Shown here: in pieces, positions 20,428 through 29,691 of the stretch | How positions within the stretch are numbered: the stretch's first letter is position 1 | How the letters are laid out: every line of letters starts with the position of its first letter | From: Bacteroidia bacterium | GTDB taxonomy: Bacteria; Bacteroidota; Bacteroidia; Flavobacteriales; Flavobacteriaceae | DNA length: 64,000 bases | NCBI GenBank assembly: GCA_030427735.1 | Contig: JAUIBP010000001.1 | Span: 248,001-312,000, forward strand | Reading direction: 5' to 3' | Position numbers and translations under genes: made by a program | The notes under the pieces: generated by a model | The model's database searches: none | The model's input: the letters and a program-made list of their open reading frames with translations, nothing else | Told to the model about the DNA's origin: nothing

Positions 20428-21330
20428 TTAAACTTCTGTTTCTTTGGTTTTACTACCAAACAAACGCTTCCTAAAGCCACTGAACAATGCCACAGCCCCA
20501 ATAGCTATTACTTTCCAGAATTTTAAAAGAAGTGCAAAAAATCCTGCTTTAGCCAAAACTTTACCAGCTATAAGCCCTCCTATCCCATAGGCTGCAACTT
20601 CATCAAAATCAGGATTAAAATCTGCGTAACGATTTCCCTCTGAAAATTTTACACTCTGAAGAATTTGATCTCTATCTTGATTAAACATTTCTAACACACC
20701 AATATCTCCAATAGCATTCAAATTAAGATATCCTTTACGACCTAATACTCTAATATTATAGTTTAAAGTATTGACTTCTGCTCCTTCAAAATGAATTTCT
20801 TTAGCCCAATGCAGCTTTTTATTTACATTATCATAATATGGTGCAGAGGCCCATCCTACCAGCTCCATTTCACTATACCCTTGCGCCATACGCTCTGGAT
20901 TATTTGCCTTTATATCTTCTTTCATTTCTTCCAAAAGCTCATCATAATCCAAATCCTCTGCATCTTCATCCTCAATATAACCTTCCTCAGAATAACCTAT
21001 CTCTACACAATAAGTAAAATTATCACTAAGGGGGAACACATCTTCGGGAAATAATAATCCTAATGTTTCACTTGGTGGGTTTTCCCATAACTCAGTAAGC
21101 ACATAATTACTTTGTTCAGGGTCTAGATATTTAAAGCCCTGAGGCACTTCTAAACTAGCAATACCTCCATTTAGTATAATGATTCCTTTTTGAAACTTAA
21201 AGGATTTATTAATACTGTCCGTATAAAACTTTACAGCATCCATATCAAATGAAGTTGTATCAGTTTCTGATTGGGAATATCCCGTTTGCAATAACATTAA
21301 AAAACAAAGGTTAAATAGAATCTTTTTCAT
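20428..21330 (-). CDS. DUF2167 family membrane protein
   Basis: 300 residues. Signal peptide (about 1-19), then a domain of unknown function with the DUF2167 order: GIIILNGGIASLEVPQGFKYL near the start, WENPPSETLGLLFPED, and a Trp-Ala-containing block VGWASAPYYD in the middle. The C-terminus has hydrophobic segments (about 246-285, with AYGIGGLIAGKVLAKAGFFA) and a basic tail, so it is probably anchored in the inner membrane. An acidic run (EDEDAEDLDYDELLEE, about 119-134) is a local addition. No biochemical role is established for this family that I can state. It stands alone between two terminators or gaps. Confidence 0.87.
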   Translation of the reverse strand: MKKILFNLCFLMLLQTGYSQSETDTTSFDMDAVKFYTDSINKSFKFQKGIIILNGGIASLEVPQGFKYLDPEQSNYVLTELWENPPSETLGLLFPEDVFPLSDNFTYCVEIGYSEEGYIEDEDAEDLDYDELLEEMKEDIKANNPERMAQGYSEMELVGWASAPYYDNVNKKLHWAKEIHFEGAEVNTLNYNIRVLGRKGYLNLNAIGDIGVLEMFNQDRDQILQSVKFSEGNRYADFNPDFDEVAAYGIGGLIAGKVLAKAGFFALLLKFWKVIAIGAVALFSGFRKRLFGSKTKETEV

Positions 21331-21460
21331 GATTTAAGGATAAGGTTAGTTAAAATTAAAGAGCAGAAATATAAAGAATAATGCTTTTCAATTCCCTAAA
21401 AAACCTTAAAAAAATAAAGAAAATATTTAACTAAAAACAATAACACTATAGTTATCAAAA

Positions 21461-23368
21461 CTATAACACACCATCCATAATCTCTTGAACACATTCTGGA
21501 TTTAACAAAGTACTGGTATCGCCTAAATTACTAATATCTTTACTTGCTATTTTCCTTAAAATGCGACGCATTATTTTTCCTGAGCGTGTTTTAGGCAAGC
21601 CGTTGGTAAATTGTATTTTATCTAATTTGGCTATAGCTCCAACACGATCTGTAATGACCTGATTAATTTCCTTTCTTAAATTATCCTGATTTCTGGATTC
21701 TCCAGTTTCCTTTAAAGTAACATAACCATACAAGGCATTCCCTTTAACATCGTGAGGAAAACCAACTATAGCCGATTCTGCCACAGCCGGATGCTCGTTA
21801 ATAGCATCTTCTATAGGCGCAGTTCCTAAATTGTGTCCAGACACGATAATAACATCGTCTACACGCCCTGTAATTCTATAATAGCCTACCTCGTCGCGCA
21901 AAGCACCATCGCCTGTAAAATACATGTTTTCGAAGGCCGAAAAATACGTGTCTTTATAGCGCTGATGATCTCCCCAAATGGTTCTGGCAATAGACGGCCA
22001 AGGAAATTTAATACATAAACGTCCATCAACTTGATTTCCTTTTATTTCCTCGCCACTTTCATCCAATAACGCTGGTTGTATTCCTGGAAACGGCAAAGTT
22101 GCATACGTTGGTTTGGTTGGGGTTACATAAGGTAAAGGCGTAATCATAACCCCGCCTGTTTCGGTTTGCCACCACGTATCAACTATTGGGCTTTTATGCT
22201 TTCCTACATTATCGTTATACCAATGCCAAGCTTCTTCGTTTATAGGCTCGCCCACAGATCCTAATACTTTTAAAGAGGATAAATCGTGTTTTTCTACAAA
22301 TTCTATATTTTGCTTCCCTAGAGCGCGAATAGCTGTTGGTGCTGTATAAAACTGATTAACTTTATGTTTTTCTACAATTTCCCAAAATCGTCCAAAATCT
22401 GGATAATGTGGCACACCTTCAAACATGACTGTTGTAGCTCCATTTGCTAAGGGGCCGTAAACAATATAACTGTGTCCTGTAATCCACCCTATATCTGCTG
22501 TACACCAATACACATCACCATCGTGATATTGAAACACATTTTTAAAGGTATAGGCCGAATACACCATATAACCTCCCGTAGTATGCACCATACCTTTAGG
22601 TTTACCTGTAGACCCCGAAGTATATAAAATAAACAGCGGATCTTCGGCTTCCATAATTTCTGGGGCACAGTGCACTGAAGCTTCATCTAACAGCGGTTGC
22701 AACCACTCGTCGCGACCTGTTTTCATATTAATTTCAGCATCGATTCTATTTACAACTAGCACAGATTCTACTGTGGCACAAGATTCTAATCCGTTGTCTA
22801 CAATGCCTTTTAAATCTATCGTTTTTGCCCCTCTGTACGAGCCATCCGAAGTAATAACCATTTTACATTCGCTATCGTTAATTCTAGAGGCTAATGCCTT
22901 AGACGAAAATCCAGCAAACACCACCGAATGTATTGCACCAATTCTGGCACAAGCTAAAAGCGATACTGCTAATTCTGGAATCATAGGCAAGTAAATACAC
23001 ACACGATCGCCTTTTTTAATACCTTTAGATTTTAAAACATTAGCCATTTTACACACGCGTTCGTGTAAGTCGCTATAAGTAATATGCCGTGCTGCTTCGT
23101 CTGGGCTATTCGGCTCAAAAATAATGGCTGTTTTATCGCCTTTAGTAACCAGATGCCTATCTATACAATTTTCGGTAATATTTAATTGCGCCCCATCAAA
23201 CCATTTAATTTCTGGTTTCTTAAAATCCCACTGCAATACCTTATCCCATTTTTTACGCCACATAAAATGCTCTTCGGCAACTTCTGCCCAAAAATTTTCT
23301 GGTTCTCTAACCGACTTTCTATAGACTTGATAATACTCTTCTAAATGCTTTATATGATAATTACTCAT
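21461..23368 (-). CDS. acs: Acetyl-CoA synthetase
   Basis: 635 residues. It activates acetate with ATP and CoA through acetyl-AMP. Motifs in order: ACS N-terminal block with MWRKKWDKVLQWDF, the P-loop-like YTSGSTGKPKGMVHTTGGYM, WWQTETGG, the hinge region YFTGDGALRDEVGYYRITGR, SGHNLGTAPIEDAI, and the C-terminal lysine K598 in KTRSGKIMRR, the residue commonly controlled by acetylation. Length and motifs fit Acs and not a longer-chain ligase. It is divergent from an AraC-type regulator across 406 bp, and an SSS/DUF4212 symporter pair lies just beyond, suggesting an acetate scavenging unit. Confidence 0.96.
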   Translation of the reverse strand: MSNYHIKHLEEYYQVYRKSVREPENFWAEVAEEHFMWRKKWDKVLQWDFKKPEIKWFDGAQLNITENCIDRHLVTKGDKTAIIFEPNSPDEAARHITYSDLHERVCKMANVLKSKGIKKGDRVCIYLPMIPELAVSLLACARIGAIHSVVFAGFSSKALASRINDSECKMVITSDGSYRGAKTIDLKGIVDNGLESCATVESVLVVNRIDAEINMKTGRDEWLQPLLDEASVHCAPEIMEAEDPLFILYTSGSTGKPKGMVHTTGGYMVYSAYTFKNVFQYHDGDVYWCTADIGWITGHSYIVYGPLANGATTVMFEGVPHYPDFGRFWEIVEKHKVNQFYTAPTAIRALGKQNIEFVEKHDLSSLKVLGSVGEPINEEAWHWYNDNVGKHKSPIVDTWWQTETGGVMITPLPYVTPTKPTYATLPFPGIQPALLDESGEEIKGNQVDGRLCIKFPWPSIARTIWGDHQRYKDTYFSAFENMYFTGDGALRDEVGYYRITGRVDDVIIVSGHNLGTAPIEDAINEHPAVAESAIVGFPHDVKGNALYGYVTLKETGESRNQDNLRKEINQVITDRVGAIAKLDKIQFTNGLPKTRSGKIMRRILRKIASKDISNLGDTSTLLNPECVQEIMDGVL

Positions 23369-23662
23369 TAATTATAATTTAAGTTTTAAATCAAAATTTA
23401 TATTATGTATAAAATACACTTCTAAAATATAAAAATTAAACACATTCTATAAGTTTTTTCTACTGATAACGTAATTTCATCGCTCTAACGGACTATTCTT
23501 TACACGAACGAAAAACACTTTGCTTAACGAATTGTTTAATTATTATGCATTACCCCTATTTAATTCTTAAAATCTTACAATATTGTTGAAGAATCTAAAA
23601 TTTTAACGGTGTTACAATAACAAATCCTCTGAGCTCAAGTTACTTAATTCCAATAATTTTTG

Positions 23663-23670
23663 TATTTTTG
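23663..23670 (+). promoter_or_regulatory. Candidate -7 promoter element (TATTTTTG) for the AraC-type gene
   Basis: Matches TAnnTTTG, 104 bp before the ATG at 23775. This would give a leader of about 100 nt that contains the palindrome at 23726. Confidence 0.45.
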
Positions 23671-23725
23671 AACACCATTCTTCTATTCTTTAATATAGAA
23701 TACTGTCTTTTTTTAAGCGTATTAC

Positions 23726-23740
23726 ATGTGAATTTCACAT
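23726..23740. promoter_or_regulatory. Palindromic candidate operator
   Basis: ATGTGAA-T-TTCACAT: two perfect 7-bp arms around one base, 34 bp upstream of the regulator's ATG. The TGTGA/TCACA halves recall CRP-type sites, but the spacing is 3 bp instead of 6. It may be a target of the AraC protein itself or of another dimeric regulator. Confidence 0.4.
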
Positions 23741-23774
23741 TATAATTACGCATTTTATTTAATAATGAAACACC

Positions 23775-24656
23775 ATGTGTGAGAATATTCATAGAGAATT
23801 AACTTTATTAAATCCAGACGACGTCTTTTTAATTATAAACAGACGCAAACAGAAATTTAATTTCCCTCTACATTTTCATCCAGAACTCGAACTCAATTTC
23901 ATTTTAAACGGAAAAGGCATTAAACGCATTGTAGGCGACAATATTGAAGAAATTGATGATGTAGAACTGACTTTAATAGGATCGAACGTAGAACATGGCT
24001 GGGAAACCCATAAATGTACAAGTTCTGAAATAAACGAAATTACCATACAGTTTCACGATTGGTTGTTTACAGATAAACTCCTTTCTATAAAAGCTTTTAA
24101 AACCATTAGGGATTTAATAACTAAAGCCAAAGAAGGTATTCATTTCTCGAAAGAAACAGCTCTTAAATTACAGCCTCAAATTACCGCTTTAAAAAACACT
24201 AATTCTGTAAACGACTTCACTCAATTATTACATTTACTTGAACTTTTGGCTCAAGAGAAAGATTATCGTTTATTATCGCACAGCGACAACAAAGCCAGTG
24301 AATTCGAGTTCAGTAAAAAGATAATGACCATTAAGGAGTATGTAGAAAAAAACTATCATACTAAAATCTCCTTAAACGAAATTTCCGAATTAGTAAATAT
24401 GAGTCCAAGTTCGTTTAATCGGTTTATAAAAAAACGCACAGGAAAAACATTTATAAACTACATAAACGATTTTAGAATCATCTCTGCTACAAAATATCTT
24501 ATAGATACCGACTTAACCATTAGTGAAATATCGTTTAAATGTGGCTTTAACAATATCGCTAATTTTAATAGGGTATTTAAAAGGAATAAACATATTACAC
24601 CTAGTGAATTTAGACAAGAATACAGAAGTGTAAGCAGACTTGTTTCAAACAGCTAA
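23775..24656 (+). CDS. AraC family transcriptional regulator
   Basis: 293 residues. The N-terminal cupin-like sensor (about 15-100; FPLHFHPELELNFILNGKG, with a His-rich metal or ligand pocket) is followed by a linker and a C-terminal double HTH (about 190-290; ISLNEISELVNMSPSSFNRF and the second-helix signature ISEISFKCGFNNIANFNRVF-x-x-N). Cupin-type AraC proteins usually bind a small carbon metabolite. It is divergent from acs and convergent (21-bp gap) with the symporter operon, so it may control either or both; this is inference from position. Confidence 0.92.
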   Translation: MCENIHRELTLLNPDDVFLIINRRKQKFNFPLHFHPELELNFILNGKGIKRIVGDNIEEIDDVELTLIGSNVEHGWETHKCTSSEINEITIQFHDWLFTDKLLSIKAFKTIRDLITKAKEGIHFSKETALKLQPQITALKNTNSVNDFTQLLHLLELLAQEKDYRLLSHSDNKASEFEFSKKIMTIKEYVEKNYHTKISLNEISELVNMSPSSFNRFIKKRTGKTFINYINDFRIISATKYLIDTDLTISEISFKCGFNNIANFNRVFKRNKHITPSEFRQEYRSVSRLVSNS

Positions 24657-24677
24657 ATTTCGTGAATTTCCAGATGC

Positions 24678-26453
24678 TTAATGCGTAGAAGCCTGTCCTG
24701 CCCCACTAGGAATTCTGATGTTTTCTACTATGTCTTGAACTGATGCTGGCGGTGCAGGTGTAACTCTCGAAATTACAACAGCTATTACAACATTTACTAG
24801 CATGGCTACGGTACCAAATCCTTCGGGCGACGTTCCAAACCACCATTCACTCTCTGGCAAAGGATCTAAAACACCTACTAAACCTGTTTTAAAACGCACC
24901 ATATAAAATAGCATTAAAACGGTTCCAACAACCATTCCAGCAACAGCACCTTCCTTATTCATTCGTTTATCGAAAATTCCTAAAATGATTGCAGGAAAAA
25001 ACGAAGCAGCAGCCAAACCAAAAGCCAAAGCAACCACTGCAGCTACAAATCCTGGAGGATAAATTCCGAAGATTCCCGCAACAATAATCGCTACAACTAT
25101 CGAAATTCTTGCTATTTTCAATTCTGCTTTATCCGAAATATCTGGGCGTAGTTGTTTTTTAATTAAATCGTGAGATACCGATGTAGAAATCACCAACAAC
25201 AATCCGGCAGCAGTTGATAACGCTGCCGCCAGTCCGCCTGCAGCAACCAAAGCAATTACCCAATCAGGAAGCTTTGCAATTTCTGGGTTGGCTAATACCA
25301 TAATATCCCGATCTACATAAAGTTCGTTTGGACCTGTGCTGGAATTCGAAATAACGCGTTGACCATGCTCCCCTCTTTCTGATAAAAACATTGGGGTTTT
25401 CCCCTCTAATGCAGCGCCATTAACATACTGAATTTTGCCATCGTTATTTTTATCTGTCCAAGCTATTAGCCCTGTATTTTCCCAATTCCGAAACCATTGT
25501 GGCATATTTTTATAAGCTGTATTACTAACCGTTTCTATTAAATTAGTTCTAGAAAATACAGCTATTGCTGGAGCAGTAGTATATAAAATAGCAATAAACA
25601 GTAAGGCTAAACCTGCCGATTTACGAGCATCCTTCACCTTAGGCACTGTAAAAAATCTTACAATAACATGCGGCAAACCTGCAGTACCCACCATTAAGGC
25701 TAAAGTAATCGCAAAAACATCCCAAGTAGATTTCGAGCCCGAAGTATAAGCTTTAAAGCCTAATTGAGTGTGCAATTGGTCTAATTTATCTAATAAATAC
25801 GCACCATCTTCAACCTTACCTCCCATACCTATTTGTGGTATCGGACTCCCCGTCATCTGAAAGGAAATAAAAATAGCTGGCACCATAAATGCAAATATCA
25901 ACACACAATATTGTGCTACTTGTGTGTATGTAATGCCTTTCATTCCGCCCAAAAACGCAAACACCAAGACCACAGCCATACCAATTATTACGCCCAAAGT
26001 AATATCGACTTGTAAAAACTGTGAAAACACAATACCAACGCCGCGCATTTGCCCTGCAACATAGGTAAAAGACACAATTAAGGCACAAATTACGGCAACT
26101 GTTCTGGCGGTGTTAGAATAATAACGGTCGCCTATAAAATCGGGTACGGTAAACTTACCAAACTTTCTTAAATACGGCGCTAGTAGTAAAGCAAGAAGCA
26201 CATAACCTCCTGTCCATCCCATTAAGTAAACCGAACCATCGTAACCACTAAACGAGATAATTCCGGCCATGGAAATAAATGAAGCTGCACTCATCCAATC
26301 GGCTGCTGTAGCCAAACCATTTGCTAACGGAGAAACGCCACCTCCAGCTACATAAAAATCTTTTGTGGATCCTGCTCTGGCCCAAATTGCAATTCCGAAA
26401 TAAATGGCAAATGTAATGCCAACTAAAATCCAAGTCCAAACTTGTACTCCCAT
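24678..26453 (-). CDS. Sodium:solute symporter family protein (acetate-type, large subunit)
   Basis: 591 residues with about 13 membrane segments of the SSS family. Blocks: SPLANGLATAADWMSAASFI, ARTVAVICALIVSFTYVAGQ, FLGGMKGITYTQVAQY and AAGGLAAALSTAAGLLLVIS. A soluble loop of about 85 residues (roughly 290-375) interrupts the membrane core. The partner just upstream is a DUF4212 small subunit, which marks the two-component subfamily (TIGR03648 with TIGR03647). The closest characterised relatives include ActP acetate permease, and acs lies 1.3 kb away, so acetate or another short carboxylate is the likely substrate. The substrate is inferred. Confidence 0.9.
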   Translation of the reverse strand: MGVQVWTWILVGITFAIYFGIAIWARAGSTKDFYVAGGGVSPLANGLATAADWMSAASFISMAGIISFSGYDGSVYLMGWTGGYVLLALLLAPYLRKFGKFTVPDFIGDRYYSNTARTVAVICALIVSFTYVAGQMRGVGIVFSQFLQVDITLGVIIGMAVVLVFAFLGGMKGITYTQVAQYCVLIFAFMVPAIFISFQMTGSPIPQIGMGGKVEDGAYLLDKLDQLHTQLGFKAYTSGSKSTWDVFAITLALMVGTAGLPHVIVRFFTVPKVKDARKSAGLALLFIAILYTTAPAIAVFSRTNLIETVSNTAYKNMPQWFRNWENTGLIAWTDKNNDGKIQYVNGAALEGKTPMFLSERGEHGQRVISNSSTGPNELYVDRDIMVLANPEIAKLPDWVIALVAAGGLAAALSTAAGLLLVISTSVSHDLIKKQLRPDISDKAELKIARISIVVAIIVAGIFGIYPPGFVAAVVALAFGLAAASFFPAIILGIFDKRMNKEGAVAGMVVGTVLMLFYMVRFKTGLVGVLDPLPESEWWFGTSPEGFGTVAMLVNVVIAVVISRVTPAPPASVQDIVENIRIPSGAGQASTH

Positions 26454-26478
26454 ACTTATGTCTTTAAATTATTTTATA

Positions 26479-26736
26479 TTAATTATTGTAACCGTATTTT
26501 TTATCGAGTGCATTCATTAGGCGCACATAGACAAAAATTAGTACTACAAAGACATAAATAGAACCTTGTTGTGCAAACCAAAACCCAAGTTTAACCCCTC
26601 CTAAGCGAATCGTATTAAGTTCGTCTTTAAAAATAATACCAGCGCCGTAAGACACCAGAAACCAAATCAGTAATAGTAGTAATAAATACTTTAGATTTTC
26701 TTTCCAGTAAGCTTTTGCGGTTTGTTTTGCATCCAT
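26479..26736 (-). CDS. DUF4212 small subunit of sodium:solute symporter
   Basis: 85 residues with two membrane helices (about 16-36 and 52-70), including LKYLLLLLLIWFLVSYGAGI and GFWFAQQGSIYVFVVLIFVY. It matches the DUF4212/TIGR03647 family that always sits before a large SSS subunit; here the gap to that gene is 25 bp. It starts 2 bp after the GH1 gene stops. Confidence 0.92.
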   Translation of the reverse strand: MDAKQTAKAYWKENLKYLLLLLLIWFLVSYGAGIIFKDELNTIRLGGVKLGFWFAQQGSIYVFVVLIFVYVRLMNALDKKYGYNN

Positions 26737-26738
26737 AA

Positions 26739-28115
26739 TTATTGTTCGGTTTGGTTTTTAATATATTCTGTTAACCATTTTGCCGATGCTTTTGGTGTGC
26801 GCTCCAACGTTTTAAAATTTACATAATGAATTCCAAAACGCTTGTTATAACCAGAGGCCCATTCAAAATTATCCATTAACGACCAACAAAAATACCCCGT
26901 CAATTTAACACCTTTATTGATAGATTCTAAACATTTCTCTAAATATTTTTCAAAATACTCAATTCTATCAATATCATTAACATGTCCATTTACCAATTCA
27001 TCGTTGTATGCGCAACCATTTTCTGTTATAATAATCTCTGGATTATTATACCTTTCCGAAATCCATTCCAGCAACTTTCCACACCCCCAAGGCACTACCG
27101 CCCATTTCATAGCTGTTAATTTCCAGGACGGATCTAAAGATAGATTCACATTTTGGTCTTCGGACAAACCGCCATTACCGTACACCGATGTTTCTTGAAC
27201 CTCGGTTGCTTCGGAAGCGAACATCGTGGTATAATGGTTAAGGCCAAAAAAATCTGAACTTCCTTTAAGCAGCTCGCTTTCTTCGTTAGTAAATTTAGGC
27301 AATCGATCACCTAAACGTTCTACCATAGAATCTGGGTATTTACCAAAGTAAACCGGGTCGGCAAACCACGACACAAAAAACTCTAAAGCCCTTTGTGCTG
27401 CTTCTTGATCTTCTGGCGCATTGGTTAAAGGCTCTCGCCAATCGCAATTATTGGTTATTCCTATTTTACCATTCTGGATTTTTTGAAAACGCGTTCTATA
27501 CAGGTTCACGGCCTTAGCATGGGCAATTAACAAATGATGTCCAACCAAATAAGGCTCTGAATTTGATATTCGCCCAGGCGCAAACACGCCTTGTCCATAA
27601 CCTAAGATAGCCACTACCCATGCTTCGTTAAAGGTTATCCAGTGCTTTACACGATTCCCAAACCGCTCGAAACACAAAGCGGCATAGTCTAGAAAAATAT
27701 CTGAAATATCAGAATTCAACCAACCGTCCATTTCGAGATGTAACGCCAAAGGCAAATCCCAATGATATAAGGTTACCCAAGGCTCTATATCGTTTTTTAA
27801 TAATTCATCTATTAAATCTGAATAAAACTGAATTCCTTTTTCGTTAACCTCGCCTCTACCTTGAGGTAAAACACGCGACCACGATATAGAAAAACGATAT
27901 GCTTTTAACCCCATGGCCTTAATTAAAGCCACATCATTTTTGATATTATTATAATGATTACAAGCGACATTTCCAGTATGGTTATCGTGTACTTTCCCTG
28001 GTATTTGAGAAAATGCATCCCAAATTGAAGGCCCTTTGCCATCCTGTTGCCATGCGCCTTCTATTTGATAGGCCGATGTTGCCACGCCCCATGTAAATTG
28101 TTTTGGAAATTTCAT
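26739..28115 (-). CDS. Glycoside hydrolase family 1 beta-glucosidase
   Basis: 458 residues from the ATG at 28115 (MKFPKQFTWGVATSAYQIEG, the canonical GH1 beginning). The acid/base glutamate is E164 in TFNEAWV, where the usual Pro after Glu is Ala. The nucleophile is E365 in IIITENG. Also seen: RFSISWSRVLP, HWDLP and the C-terminal GYFCWSLMDNFEWASGYNKRFG. No signal peptide, so it hydrolyses beta-glucosides (or related beta-glycosides) in the cytoplasm. It lies 7 bp after the AGCS symporter gene and 2 bp before DUF4212, inside a four-gene minus-strand operon. Exact sugar specificity cannot be read from the sequence. Confidence 0.95.
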   Translation of the reverse strand: MKFPKQFTWGVATSAYQIEGAWQQDGKGPSIWDAFSQIPGKVHDNHTGNVACNHYNNIKNDVALIKAMGLKAYRFSISWSRVLPQGRGEVNEKGIQFYSDLIDELLKNDIEPWVTLYHWDLPLALHLEMDGWLNSDISDIFLDYAALCFERFGNRVKHWITFNEAWVVAILGYGQGVFAPGRISNSEPYLVGHHLLIAHAKAVNLYRTRFQKIQNGKIGITNNCDWREPLTNAPEDQEAAQRALEFFVSWFADPVYFGKYPDSMVERLGDRLPKFTNEESELLKGSSDFFGLNHYTTMFASEATEVQETSVYGNGGLSEDQNVNLSLDPSWKLTAMKWAVVPWGCGKLLEWISERYNNPEIIITENGCAYNDELVNGHVNDIDRIEYFEKYLEKCLESINKGVKLTGYFCWSLMDNFEWASGYNKRFGIHYVNFKTLERTPKASAKWLTEYIKNQTEQ

Positions 28116-28122
28116 GAAATCT

Positions 28123-29490
28123 TTACTTAATGGTTTTAATATAAATTTTAACCTGTGCAAGTACCCGAGGCGCCATAATTAAAGTGCTTAACATAGTAGG
28201 AATGGCCATTAAAGCAAAAAAACCATCTATTAAGTTTATCATCATACTTAACGATGTGGTAGCTCCTAAAATAATACTTGCTATATATATGTAGTTGTAT
28301 AAATATTTTTTATCGGCTCCAAACAAAAAACTCATGCATTTTGTACCGTAATACGAATACGAAAACAACGAAGAAATACTAAACACAAAAACGCAAACCA
28401 GCAGCAAGTATTTACCCACACCCGGTATCGCAGTATTAAATGCCGAAGCCGTTAAGCTTACGCCATTAGCATCTGTGGATTGCCAAACACCTGTTACCAA
28501 AATGGCCAAAGCGGTTAAAGTACAGACTACCAAAGTGTCTATCGCCGGCCCTAGCATTGCCACTAACCCTTCGCGAACAGGCTGAGAGGTTTTAGCGGCA
28601 CCGTGTGCCATTGGTGCTGTACCGATACCAGCCTCGTTAGAAAATGCACCACGACGAATCCCCAACAAGATAAGTCCGCCCAAGGCACCTCCTAAAAAGG
28701 TATCTCCTTTAAAATTCTGAGCTGTAAACGCATTCGAAAAAATCATTCCAAAATACTTAGGCACCTGATCGATATTTACTCCTAAAATTATTACTACCAA
28801 AGCAAAATACAACACAACCATAGCAGGCACTAATTTAGATGCTGTTTTGCTTATGCGATCTAGGCCTCCCAAAATAACGCCGCTTGTTATGGCTACCAAT
28901 AAACACCCAATGATAAACCGTGACCAAAAACCAACTGGAATATTATTGGGGGCAAGTAAAATATCTGTAATTGCTTGTGTTAACTGGTTAACATTAAATA
29001 TTGGTAATGCACCAACCAAACCACAAATACTAAACATAATTGCTAAAGGTTTCCATTTTTGGCCTAATCCTTCAACAATAAAATACATAGGGCCTCCTTG
29101 AATTTGCCCTTCGCTATCTTTACCCCGGTACGTAATGGCCAAAGTAGATGTAAAAAATTTAGTTGCCATACCAATAATAGCACTTACCCACATCCAAAAC
29201 ACAGCGCCTGGTCCTCCTATTGCTATTGCTACGGCTACGCCTGCTACGTTTCCCATACCCACGGTTGCCGAAAGTGCCGTTGTTAAGGCTTGAAAATGCG
29301 AAATCTCTCCTGGATCGTTTGGGTTGTCGTATTTACCACGTAAAACCTGTAAAGCATGCCCTAAAAAACGAAATGGCAAAAATTTGGAAAAGACTAATAA
29401 ATAACACCCGCCTCCTATTAACAACACCAACAAGGGCAAGCCCCATACAAATGAAGCGAATTCGGAAATAATTTGATCTAAATATTGCAT
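28123..29490 (-). CDS. Alanine/glycine:cation symporter (AGCS family)
   Basis: 455 residues with about 10-11 membrane segments. Family signatures: HFQALTTALSATVGMGNVAG near residue 65 (the AGCS consensus), GGPGAVFWMWVSAIIGMATKF, and IGTAPMAHGAAK in the second half. It imports alanine or glycine with Na+. First gene of the run AGCS-GH1-DUF4212-SSS, all on the minus strand with gaps of 7, 2 and 25 bp. Specific amino acid is not shown by the sequence. Confidence 0.93.
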   Translation of the reverse strand: MQYLDQIISEFASFVWGLPLLVLLIGGGCYLLVFSKFLPFRFLGHALQVLRGKYDNPNDPGEISHFQALTTALSATVGMGNVAGVAVAIAIGGPGAVFWMWVSAIIGMATKFFTSTLAITYRGKDSEGQIQGGPMYFIVEGLGQKWKPLAIMFSICGLVGALPIFNVNQLTQAITDILLAPNNIPVGFWSRFIIGCLLVAITSGVILGGLDRISKTASKLVPAMVVLYFALVVIILGVNIDQVPKYFGMIFSNAFTAQNFKGDTFLGGALGGLILLGIRRGAFSNEAGIGTAPMAHGAAKTSQPVREGLVAMLGPAIDTLVVCTLTALAILVTGVWQSTDANGVSLTASAFNTAIPGVGKYLLLVCVFVFSISSLFSYSYYGTKCMSFLFGADKKYLYNYIYIASIILGATTSLSMMINLIDGFFALMAIPTMLSTLIMAPRVLAQVKIYIKTIK

Positions 29491-29654
29491 TCAGGAATTG
29501 ATTTTAGTTGATAAAGATATCTTTTTTTACACCAAAAGACTGACCTAATTTTAGCAAAATCTTATGTTTTATAAGCGTTTTCTTATTTTTTACAAGGTAA
29601 TTTTGAAAAATGATTAAAATTACAAAGTTTCATGCCCTATTTTAAATTAAATAG

Positions 29655-29662
29655 TATTTTTG
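29655..29662 (+). promoter_or_regulatory. Candidate -7 promoter element (TATTTTTG)
   Basis: Perfect TAnnTTTG match 29 bp before the TTG start at 29692. It supports that start, since the expected start of transcription (about 29669) lies just upstream. Confidence 0.55.
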
Positions 29663-29691
29663 CCGCTTTAACATTAATGCTTTTCACCTAA

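Larger units (their letters stand above)
23369..23774. other. 406-bp divergent regulatory region, acs / AraC-type regulator
   Basis: AT-rich with no coding frame. Contains a -7 element for the rightward gene (23663-23670), a short inverted repeat TTCTAT/ATAGAA (23681-23700) next to the predicted start of transcription, and a palindrome at 23726-23740. I see no clear TAnnTTTG element for acs. Confidence 0.6.

Noticed and set aside
23728-23738. CRP/FNR binding site
   Set aside because: TGTGA and TCACA are only 3 bp apart rather than 6, so I list it as an unassigned palindrome.
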